Assembly: GCA_013398955.1 (NCBI GenBank)
Contig: VWPU01014812.1
Coordinates: 37,430-101,429 of the forward strand
Source: Callaeas wilsoni
Taxonomy: Eukaryota > Chordata > Aves > Passeriformes > Callaeidae
Direction of reading: 5' to 3'
DNA length: 64,000 nucleotides
The position numbers and the translations under genes are program-made. Below are positions 1 to 11,100 of this stretch, piece after piece. Position 1 is the stretch's first letter, and each line of letters opens with the position of its first letter. The notes beneath the pieces are model-generated. The model saw only the letters and a list, made by a program, of their open reading frames with translations. It had not been told where the DNA came from and searched no databases.

Positions 1-125
1 GAACCTCGCTCTACTCCTGCTTTTTCTACTACTCCTTCTACTTCTCCTACTACTTCTGCTACTTTTCCTACTACTTCTCCTTCTACTACCCCTACTACTT
101 CTCCTGCTTCTTCTTGCCCTTACTC
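1..125 (+). repeat. Pyrimidine-rich imperfect microsatellite (CTT/CTA/CTC triplets)
   Basis: About 125 bp consist almost only of C and T with periodic A, as CTACTTCTC-like triplets. On the minus strand this is a purine tract. It borders the retroviral-type element to its right. Confidence 0.7.
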
Positions 126-1711
126 TTACCTCTGCTTCTCTTGCTCTCTTACTTTTCTGGCCTGCTTCGAGCTGCAGCTGGCAGCTCCAAGCACGGCCCC
201 TACATCCACGCCCTTCGTAATAAACTCCATGCTCTAAGACCCAACCTCAGAGATCTCTCATCCCTAGTCATCCCGACCGTCTAAACCAACAGAAACTCCA
301 ACAAGCAGGAAGCTCTCTTCCGTTCCTCACCTCCGAGGAGTGGTGAGGGGCCCTTCCCGGCAGGGTGAGGCCCTTTCCGACGGGGGCCATCCCGGCACCG
401 CGAGCAGCCCCGTGGCCGAGGCCGGGAGCGGCCCGCGCCTGAGAGCGGCCAGGGCCAGAGCAGCCGTGCGGCCACCGCCATCTCGGCACGGCCAGCGGTG
501 GGCTTTGCCTGCCTGGCCGCTTCTGGCCCGCCGCACCACAAACAAAGGGACAGAAGCGGCAGCAGCAGCTTTTTTCTTTTTCAGTGCCCCTCATAAAGAG
601 AGGTGCTAAATGGAGCCGACGGCGCGGCGGCCGGCACGGCCCGCGTCGTGCCAGCGGGGACCACGCGCCCAGCAGTGAGGGGCATGGTGAGCGATTCCCC
701 CATGCGGAGCCCGGATGAGATCAACCTTTCAGTGCAGCAGAACTCTATAAAAATGTTTCGATTGATAGAACTTGAGAACAAATGGACCTATGAAGATAAA
801 TTCTCCCCCAAGTCAGGAAAAAGGAAAGGTGAAAACACGTGAGGAGAACAGCATGGCGACACCAAGGCCGGTGCAAAGGAGGGAGGGGCAAGGAGGAGGT
901 GCTCTGAGCGTCAGAGCTGAGATTCTTCTGCAAGCTGTGGTGAAGACTGTAATACAACGAACTGTTTTCCTGTAATTCATGAAGTCCATGGGGGATGCAG
1001 AATTCACCCGCAGCCCATAAGAAAAAGGTACTCACGCTGGAATGCGTGGATGCTGAGAAACTGTGATCTGGTGAAAGACTTGAGCAGAGAGAGAGAACCT
1101 TTGCTTTTAGAGATAGAGAAAAAAGACTCTTGCTTTTATACTAAAATAGCTCATCCTTAAAAGACTGTACCCCATGAACCAAATGGCCCACGAAAAAGCA
1201 GTTGTGGGAAGACTGCTTTGCCCGTGGGAGGGACTCATGTTGCAGCAGGTTTTTTCTGAGAGAGACTGCTCTCATGAAATTTAGAACTACGATGGAAAAG
1301 TTCACAAAGAACTGTGTCCTGTGAGGAAGACCCCACGGCACAGCAAAAGAGACTCCTCTCCCTAAATGAACTGAAGGAAGATTTACTTTTTTAAAGGTGA
1401 CAAACTGACTAAAAACTCCATGTTTTATCTCCCTGCACTGTTGGTGGGAAGGAAAAAAAGGCTGGGAGGGGGGAAGTGTTCTAAAAGTTTATATTAGTTC
1501 TCATTATCCTCTTTTAATTCTGTTAATAAATTTTTCTTTATACCTTTTAAAGCTTTGAGCCTGTTTTTGCCCTGAAAGTGTTTTCTCCTAATCCTTATCT
1601 CACCCCATGAACTTTTTAATTGTTCTTTCCCCTCCTCTGCTCAACCATAGCAGAAGAAAATGAGTGAATAACTTTTTGTGAGTGCACTGGTGTTTGGCGA
1701 GCGTCCAACCC
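126..1711 (+). mobile_element. Degenerate avian LTR/ERV-type element
   Basis: The stretch holds an LTR-like end with polyadenylation signal AATAAA near 219 followed by a CpG-rich block (340-720). It then has a TATA-like CTATAAAA near 743, and a second LTR-like segment (about 1400-1711) with AATAAA near 1524 and a Leu/Phe-poor, T-rich 3' end. No intact gag, pol or env frame is visible. Family placement (an avian ERV) rests on remembered LTR style, and the outer borders are uncertain. Confidence 0.45.
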
Positions 1712-1862
1712 TGGTGTTCCAGGCCAGGTTGGACGCGGGGCTCTGAACACCTTGGTCCAGTAAAAATGGTATCCCTGTCCATGGCAGAGGGGGGATGAGA
1801 TGAATTTTAAGGTCCCTTTCAACCCAAACCATTCCGGGATTCTCTGATTCTATAATTCTTGT
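1712..1862 (+). mobile_element. CR1 LINE 3' end
   Basis: The copy runs CAGGCCAGGTTGGAC .. TTAAGGTCCCTTTCAACCC and ends in ATTCTCTGATTCTATAATTC, the typical CR1 3' end with short ATTCT-type terminal repeats. It is oriented against FARP2 and lies just beyond the donor of exon 18. Confidence 0.85.
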
Positions 1863-1941
1863 CTTCCCAGGGCCCAGGCAGAATTTTGGATGTCCATGGG
1901 AAGGGGTGTTGCCAGCAGGACACGGCTGGGTGCTCACTCAC

Positions 1942-2179
1942 TCCGGCAGTCGGCGAAGTCCCGGTGCTCTGCTGTGTAGTGCTTGCACAGCCTCCCCAGG
2001 ATCAGCTTGTAGTGCATCAGCCTCTGGATGGGTTTGAGCAGAAAGGTGTTGAGGGGCAGGTAGCAAACCTTCTGCAGCTCAAACTCCTTATAAACCATCT
2101 CCAGCTTCTTGAGGCGTTTGGTTGCTTTCTCCAGTTCTGTCAGGACCTCGTCATGCTTCTGCAGGTAACTGGTGAACTC
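1942..2179 (-). CDS. FARP2: FARP2 exon 18: DH core, residues 640-719 (last exon in window)
   Basis: The exon encodes [20 protein letters not shown], then [20 protein letters not shown], then [19 protein letters not shown] up to [27 protein letters not shown] is DH conserved region 3, the main GTPase-contacting helix, and it is intact. It is 238 nt. The donor is in a tandem context (A|GTGAGTGAG). Use of the second GTGAG, 4 nt on, would shift the frame. Confidence 0.96.
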
Positions 2180-5100
2180 CTGTGGAATGGGACAAAGAGT
2201 TACTTGGATCAAAGGAAAACAGTCTTCCATAATAAAAGGAAGTGGCAGGCAGCTCCCAGCCAAGGTCAGAATAGGTGTCTGTATGGAATTGTGCCTGTGC
2301 CTGCTGGGAATACCAAATGCTGGTAGTTAAAACAGCAGTCCCACACTCCTGCACTGCCATTCAAGCCACTGGTTTTAGTTAAATAATTACTCCACTACTA
2401 CAGCACTAATGTAACTGTCCCACAAAGGCACTCTGCTCCAAATAAAGTTGACTTCATTTCAGAAGAAATTATTCTGCCTTTAGAAAATATGTATCTTTTT
2501 AAATTAAATAAACTTATGAATCAAGGTTTCAATAGGGGAGCTAAACAATTAATTTTTCTTTGTTTTCTAATGAATAACCAACAAACCCCTTTTCTCAAGG
2601 TAAATGTAGGTGGCTAAATAAGCAACAGGGATACGAAGCCTTCCATCAATTATTTTACTACGTTTTCTTTTAAAATCGTTTCTCAACAATAATTGTTTGA
2701 AAGTTACTTCAAGACTGACTAAAACAGAAAAGGTTTAGATGGGATATTGGAAAGAAATTCTTCCCTGTGAGGGTGGTGTCAGATACAGGAATCTTATACT
2801 GCATAGCTTGAACATTGTTATGAACCTTTTGCCTGTTATGGCAAAACTGTACAAAGAAGCTAGAGCCACAGAAGCCCAGCCCTCCCTGAAGATCCTGACT
2901 GGAACTTTGGACTGTGAGTTAAGATGCCTTGATAAGATAAAGAGAACACTATTGTTCAATTATCTCAGGTCTAGGGAGAAGTAAACAAGGCTGAGGGAAA
3001 AGAATGTATCCAGGAGAAAGCTAAACCCAGCAGAAAATCACCCCTGGCTGGGTTTGGGGTGGGGGAGGCCATAGCCCAAGAGGCCAGGTTTGCACAGAGC
3101 CCCTCCAGTGAAGGGGAGAGGAGAGTTTTGGGGGCGTGGCGAAACCTCTGGCCAGAGGCAGTGAACACCCATCCTTCCCTGCACAAACGGGATCAGTTGT
3201 AAAGCCCCCCACCCCAGAAGGCCACATCCATGGGGCATTCACGTGGGAGGCAGCTGAGAGGGTGTCATAATCCATCAGAGACCCCAAAAAGTGCTCCCCA
3301 GACTTATTCCTGTGGCCTTGCACCACAGGGCTGCATGTGATGCAAAGTGATTCAGTGTGCTGCAAGAGGCAGTGTCAAACTGCCCCCCCTCCAGGGAGGT
3401 ACCTGGGCATTCCCACCTGGCCTGAGCATATATTAATCCATGGGATTCTATGTTTTTGGGGTCTATGTATTCCCATCACCAAGAAGACCAGATGGACAGG
3501 ATCATCAGAACACCGGTGGGATCCATGGAGTGGTGATATTTTCTTTAATCTGTCTCTGTCACTCTATTTCTGTCCCCCCACCTCTTTTCTATTTCTTTCT
3601 CTTCATTCTTCTCTCTCTCTCTCATATTTACTATTAAATAAAGCCCATTCTATTGACTTTGGCATATGGTCTCGTTTGCACTACGAGAGGCATTTCTAAT
3701 TCAGGCAGAGGCATTTCTAATAATTTTAAGAGCTAGACCCTAACAGGTGGTGAAGCCCTGGCACAGGTTGCCCAGCGACGTTGTGGCTGCCCCATCCCTG
3801 GAAGTGTTCAAGGCCAGGTAGGACAGGGCTTGGAGCACCCTGGGGTAGTGGAAGATGTCCCTGCCCGTGGCAGGGGGTGGGACTGGATGGGCTTCAAGGT
3901 CACTTCCAACCCAAACCCTCCTGGGATTCTGTGATTAATGGAAATATTAACCCTGAGCTCTGATCCTTAACAAAACAAAACACCTCAATAATGCCCAAAT
4001 TCCACATCTTTAATCTTGTATGTACCTTCAGAGTGCGCATGTTCCTGAGCATGACATCTCCGATGCGTTGGTAATCCCCTTTCACGTGAGCATTGGTTCT
4101 GCCTTCCCTGGAACACACGTAAGGAGGAAAGGAGAAGGCAACATACATGGGGGATCAAGAAATTTCTATTTTCTCCCTCCATCTTCCCCTGTAATTCAGG
4201 ACATAATCTGTAGCCACTTGGCATTCCTATTTCACTGTTCAGATTGAAAACTTTGTGTATAAAACAGCAAACACAAAGCCATGCTTGGAAAACTAAGAAA
4301 GGACTAGAAAGGAATTTGTGTGAAAGTCTATTTGAGAGTTTTACATTTCAGACCTCCAAATAAATGTCATAACATGACCTCACCTGATTTTGTGAATTTA
4401 TTTTTGTTCATACTTTGTTTACGTTGACCACCTCCTTTTGCAAGGTAGTTATATTGTAATATATAACATGTCAGGTCAGGAGAAAATAATACAAAGGGTG
4501 AGAGATTAAAAACATGATCTGTGAAATAAAACTGCATTGCAAGAACCAAACTCCCACCTTAATCACAGAAAAATCTCCTAGATTTTCACCTGGAAATTCA
4601 TTAACTGGAAGGTGTGGAAAAGACACACACATTATCTTTCTGATCTTGTGTTCCTTTTTTTTTCTGAGGCTGGAGAGACACTATCAGATTGTATCAACAA
4701 CTGATGACCTGAAAGGTGTTTTCCAATTCTGTGATTACAAAACCCTTGGTCTGGTGCACAAGTCATACAACTACAGGATATTATATACAAGTCAAAGCTT
4801 GAAAAATGGGCTTTGTGCAATGTACTTAGTACTTTTTTAACAACTTTAACTTAGTAAAAGACTTCTCCTTGCTTCTATGGATGTGGAAATACCAATTGTA
4901 CTCTGGTTTTGACATGTCAGTGTAGAAAAAGGTCCCCTGGCTCACTTACCAGAGGGAGAGCCTTTGTTCAATCTCCTTCAGAAAGCCTCGATGGAACTCA
5001 TAGATGGGGTCTATGTTGGAGAAGAGCAGTGTCATCAGGCCCTCTGGCATGGCATTCTCCTTGATGACAGCACTGCGGAACCACTGCCAGAAAAGCAGAA

Positions 5101-8100
5101 ATTCTCATCAGTTTCTCCGTTTCAGAAGCTCATTGTTAGTATGAAAATTCCTGCTCCTGCAGTGATGGAGGAGGAGAAAGTATGCACGGGGAAATGGCAG
5201 GAAGGAAGAAGAAATATTTAGGGAAGACGTAGTTTGTGAAAAATGAAAAGATGGGATTTTTTTCCTTGCCAAATATTAGGAAGATGAGGCACATGGCTGG
5301 CTCTGGGCACAAGCTTGTTTCTGAATGCAGTGATGGGATGGGTGGGGACAGCTGAGTGACAGTCAGTTACCCAGTGGCTGCCCCAGCTGCTGCCACTTCC
5401 ACGCAGAAACAACTGCTCTCATACACCCGCAGCCCTGTGCAAGTTACTCAGCTGAAGACATCTCGTTGCAGGTCACACATTCCACACTTTATCACTTCCA
5501 GTTCCCCGCTTTCTGGGACAGGGATATCACAAAAATCCTCTGAGGTACCAGGTATTCCCCTTTCTTTTAGGAGAAGTGCTGGGAAGCCTGCAGGAGGAAT
5601 TGGAGTGAGATGGTGCTCAATGAGCTTGCAGAGAACACCTCCACTGAGGCCACGCAGTGTTGAGGGACTCAAACTTTTCTTTGACGAAATTAAAACAACA
5701 GCTTACAGAAAGGCAACAGTCCCAGTGCTCAAACATGGAGCTCATGAACAAAAAAGCTCTTTCAGAAACACAGCTAGAAGTTCATGCTGCCCTCCAAACC
5801 GGGACTCACTTGTCTATTCTGGGTGAAAGGAGGAGGAAGAAACAGAAGCAACGAAACAAGAAAAAACTCTTCAAACCCCCATGGGTTTGATGCCCTTTGC
5901 AACTGTCACCTGCTCTCAGATCCAAAGGCAGAAGGCTAAAAGCTTCCCAAGGAAAACCATGGAGAAGACGGCCAGGTTATAAACAGAGCTGGCAGCTATC
6001 ACTGAAAGTGAATGCAAAACATTTTTAGGCTGTCCCTGTTCACAGTCTTCAGACCAAAAGTTTGCCTAAGTCATCAGGATGGCAGAGGATGTAGATGCTG
6101 GAGCAAACGCTGGAAGTGCAGAGAAGGTATCTGATCTCTCACAGAGGGAGCTATGGAACGAGGAAGGGGACCTTGGCTCATGGATTACGCTACATAGCAA
6201 GAAGAAATTCCAAGTTTTCCCAACCTAACAATCACAAATCTGTTTAAAAAAGGGAAAAGAAATAAAGTCCAACCCACTTACCACTGTGATAACCTCCAGG
6301 TCCTTTAAATAGGTGCGTTCTGTGGCAAGGATCTCCTTTGCTATGAAGTACGCCTTGTCAGTGGGGTAGCGCTGAAAGGACACGCAGCCATCAGTAAGCA
6401 CAGAAACACAAACCTCTCTTTACTACTGGGCTTCAGCTCAAACCTCACATCCATTTCCCCTTGCTGTGTGCAAATGGAGCAGCTCATTACTAACAGGACA
6501 CCTCTTCACTCAGTATCGCATTCCCAAATACTGACTTTACTATACAACACTCTTTATATTTCACGAGTATTGAAAAATAATGTCAATTATCATAGAAGCA
6601 CAGATGGTTTAGGTTAGAAGGGACCTTAAAGCTTATCTCATTCCAACCCCCTGCCATGGGCAGGGACACCTTTCACTACACCAGGGTGCTCCAAGCCCTG
6701 TCCAATCAGGCCTTGGATATTTCCATTACATGAACTTCCATCTCAAATCAAAGGAGCACTTTACAAAAATATGGAAACACTTATTCCAAGATTCCTAGAT
6801 TTTAAACAGTTCTCTAACTGAACACAGCACAACAGACTTGCGAACAGTCCTCCTCCAATACTATTTATTTCCACTTACAGCTTTCGCTCAAGCTGCTCCT
6901 TTGAAGACCATATTAAATAGCTAAGAAAAAAATAAAATTAAACGGCAGCAGTTGTTGGCTGCATGATTGCTCTGGGCTGCTATTTAAAGAGAAGACAGAA
7001 TAGGTATGGAAGAACAAAGGAATGAAGTGGTGGTAAGAGATGTTCTGCAGCTGCAACAGCACGAAATCAGAGTTAGTCTGAAAACATAGATTACTAAAAA
7101 TCATGCAATATTAAGGAACTAGTCACTCTTCAAGGTAAGGGACTGCTTTGCCTCTTTAGCTCACTATGCTGGGCTGTAGTTCCATGCCAAATGCCACTGA
7201 GTCATGTCAAAATTTGGTCTCCTCCATCTCTGCCCCTCCTCAGGGAAACACTGCGTTGAAAAGTCTTTCTTCTGTTTCCTCGTATGTTCTGAGTTAATTA
7301 AAAATTCCCTTTATAGAGTCACTTTGAGATGCCTCCAGTGCTGTCAGCACAGCTACTGAGTGTTTCCCAATCCTCCAGCTCCTGCCCATGGAGGAGACAT
7401 TCTCCTGGTTGCTCACAAACCTCTCTGTTGAGTCCAGAGAATTCCTGGAGGTGTGTATCCTCAAACAATTAATTTCGAGACACTGTCTAGTCTCTTGTTA
7501 GGTTATTTTATGCTAGTTATTGTAGTTCCACACATCAGCCCCTTCCCTGGGGGAACCAGAGGGCATACTTCTACTCACTCCACAGCCATCCTCTTAACTT
7601 CAATGTACCTGTTTCAGGTACACGGTGTCAGCCAAAGTCCTACCTAATCTTGGCTTTTTTCCTTGGGCTATTTGTGGATGCTGAAATGCTGTTAGCAGGG
7701 AAATTTTCTCTTCTTGCATTCATTCTGTGAGAACTTTTCCTTTGCTGTGTAAGCTATGCAAACAATAGATAGGGTTTTTGTAAAGAGCATTCATATCTGG
7801 TATCTTCTGACCTTGTGTACATTATATTAGGAAAAAACATTTCTAAGTGAGTGTCTGAGACTTTGACCAATCACCCTAGGAGAAGTGTGAACACTGTTCA
7901 ATTGCTTTATGGAACTAGAATATATAAATGGTATTGTAAATTTAATAAATAATTCATTCCTCGCTCTGGACTCCTGCCTCGCTGCATCTCTGAACCCCTG
8001 CTTAGAAACCCACAGGCTATTTACCTGACTGCAGGTCAGGGGGCATCCTTCCCAAACAGCCTCTTCCCAAAGGAAACACCACCATTTTTCTGACCTCCCT

Positions 8101-11100
8101 GGAGCCTAAGGTGAGGCAGTTTTACCGTCTCACTTGCCAGCCTCAGCAGCTCCTCGCATGACAGGAAAGTTTTTGCTGTCAGGGATGCTCTTGTGTAACA
8201 CAGCTCTGGGTCCATCCCCTTCTGGACTATTTACAGGATCTTATTGCACTTCTTTGAAATCTTAGAGCATGAAGGTGTGTGAAAACGTGGGAGCATGACT
8301 TTTATTACACGGGCAGGTAGTGATAGGGGGAATTTTTTTTAAAAACTAAAACCACACCATGGTCATAACCTGTCACTTCTCAAAGCCTGCATGGATCACG
8401 TTTTTCACCACCTCTGTGCATTTCTGCAGGTTTTTGCTTCATTCTCCAGCCGACTGTGCTCTAACCTGGGGCACAAGAGGGCTTTTCTTTTCCCAGGCAT
8501 CTTCTCTTCCTTTCTCCCTCCCCAACACATCAGCCCTTTCTGTTTATTCTCAGGAGTTCCTGCTCTTTCCAAATAGCTCCCTGCTGGAATTTAGTGCCCT
8601 TAACTTGCTTTTTTTCAGTCTTGTACCAGTCCTAAGTGCAGCCCTTGTGCAGCTGCTGGGCAGACCCTGCAGCAGAGGAGTGGAAAGGCTGTCACAGTGC
8701 ACAGGGGCCCTGCCAAACACCTTCACTACTGCTCAGGCTCTGCAAGGGGGAAGAAAATCAGCTCACTCCTCAAAAAACCAAACACAAGAAGTCTCTGAGG
8801 TGGCAGTCTCCTTCTAGAGTCCAAAGAAAATGTTTCTACAACCGTGGCAGGCATCAAGGTAAGTATCCCCACTTGGAAAAGCTGGTGTTTCACCATATCA
8901 TGTACACACAATCCCACCTGGAAACCTTCAACACCCACCAGATGCAGCAACCCCAGCTTGCGGGGAGGGAAGAGCTCTAGTCTGAACTTGTAATGGCCAA
9001 AAATGTTTAACTTTTCACTTCAAACACCAGGCTTCAGATGTGTTAAAAATAACTCCGAGTGGGGGAACTCCCCCAAAAAGCCTAGCTTCAATGCCCTTTT
9101 TTAAGTGGGTTGCTACAACCAACCTCCGTTAGAAAAGGAACAGGGAGAAATCTATCAGCAAGATGAAAGAAACACACAGTGATTTAAAAAGAAAGAAAAA
9201 AAACCTCATCTTTCTCGAGGTTTCAGTACAGGACCAGCAGCACCATGGCAGCACAGAGCAGACAGCACACATTGTCAGAGCTGGAGAGTTTGCAGAACGT
9301 GCCCTGATTAACCAGGTGGAACTACAGCAGTATCACCTTCAAATCAGAATTCTAGTCAGAGAGAGATTGTAAGATAACATTTTTCTTGGACAATAAAGCT
9401 GAAAAGCTTCTGTGAAATCTAACCAATTTAACACTGGTTTCCTCCTGGGTCTGTTTCACTTAAAACTATGTCTCTGAATAGATATCAAAGCCTTGGAATG
9501 CTCAGGAGTTGACCAAGCTTAAGATCAATACAATTTAAAAAGTTCCCTTCTAAGGAGTCTCACTTTTATAAACTGGTTTCAGCCTGAAGGAGAACACAAG
9601 CTGCCAAAACACCAGACCTTGCAGAATGCAGCAGAAAGGGTTGGGCTTCACATTTAAGTCAGCTAACACAGTCTCTGCTCATTATTTCCAAGCTATAAGG
9701 ATAAATGAGAGGAGTTATTTTTAAAATAACTATGGAAACTCATAGTGGAGTGATCAGCCAAAGCTATAAACTCCACCTCAGAAAGCCTAAATGAGACAGG
9801 GAAGCTGCCAGTCGGGTGGGTTGTCTGTGGCTCAGCTCCCAGTTACTGGTTAAACCTCCTTTTCTCTGGTAAACGCTTACTCACACCACGTCCACACCAT
9901 GGGTGTTTCTCAACAGCATCACAGAGGTGCCTGCAGGTGCCCAAGAACATGCTAAATACACCAAAAAGCAGGGTCCTGTGACCTTCTTGCCTGAGGATCC
10001 TGACCCTGACAGAGGTAAGACAACCAGAACACTGGATGGGGCAAGCAGAAGAGCAGAAGCAAAGACCACAGGCGGTGGTTTCTTCTTCTTTGTGGCTGTA
10101 TGGTAAACTGTAGATCCCAGTGTGGCCACCGATTGAGTTTGGACAGTGGAGCCTTCCTTGCACTGTAATGGAAGGTCCTGGGTCCTTCTCAGGCACCAAA
10201 GAGTCAACAAACCTCTCTGCAAGCAAGGCAAGGAGAGCAAAGAGTCTTCCAGAAAAATGGTCACGGAACTCTACTGTTAGGCAGACTTCTCTATCCTGCT
10301 GGAAGTAATGCAGCACATCCTGAGCTCTACATGGAGGCGAGGAAAACCCCACATCATGTGGGGGAGCCCCTGGTAAAGCAACCAGTGCTCACTGGTAGGC
10401 AGAAAGAAAGCAGCCCAGGCACAGAGCAGGACCTAGACATACGCACACCTTGAAGACCCAAAGCTGTTCCTGGTGTGAGACTCACTGCACCCACAAAAGT
10501 CAGGGGCATTTTTGTCCCGCTCTTTTCAGAAAGTGAGACTCAAGCTTCTGCAAGGCCAGAGCACTGTCCACCTCTCTCCAGACAGAAGGGTCAGCCATGG
10601 AGAGAACAACTTCAACAACACGGCCAGCTCTGCTGAGCAAGCCCATGATGAAATGGGTGTGAGAGAATTCACACTGAGCACAGTTCAAGGGGAACACCTC
10701 AGGAGCCCTCTAAAGCTCCTGTTATGGTCAGAATACCTGGAGGACCAATGTATTGTGAGATGGACCAATGAGACCGTGACAAGACTGCGTGGGAAAGAAG
10801 GAAACCAGGAAACACACACCTTTTACATTAACAAATAAACATCTCTGAGGATCATCGTGCCCAGCTCCCCACGCCTTGCACATCCACCTGAAAATAAACC
10901 ATCTGACTAGGGGCATCATCTGGATGTTCCCTGATCTTTGTTAGGCTTGGTGTTGTGACCACTTCTCTAGGGAACCTGTTCCAGGGATCAGCCTCGGGGT
11001 GAAGAACCTTTCCCTAATATCCAACCTGAACTAGTTTCCATTCTTGGGTACAACAGGTGGATTTCGAGCACAGTTCCCTGGCACACTGCTCCTGCTAAAA

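Larger units (their letters stand above)
1..1941 (-). other. FARP2 intron 18, 5' part
   Basis: This is intronic sequence after exon 18, occupied almost wholly by the microsatellite, the LTR-type element and a CR1. No further DH or PH coding exon was recognised here, so exon 19 lies outside the window. Confidence 0.8.
2180..4025 (-). other. FARP2 intron 17
   Basis: The intron contains a CR1 split by a solo LTR (see separate entries). The remaining few hundred bases next to exon 18 are AT-rich with no feature that I recognise. Confidence 0.85.

Noticed and set aside
1859..2326. 155-codon + strand frame over exon 18
   Set aside because: It is the antisense shadow of the DH-encoding exon 18.
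8359..8817. 152-codon + strand frame in intron 14
   Set aside because: Composition is low-complexity and hydrophobic from a T/C-rich intron. There is no family resemblance and no splice or promoter context.
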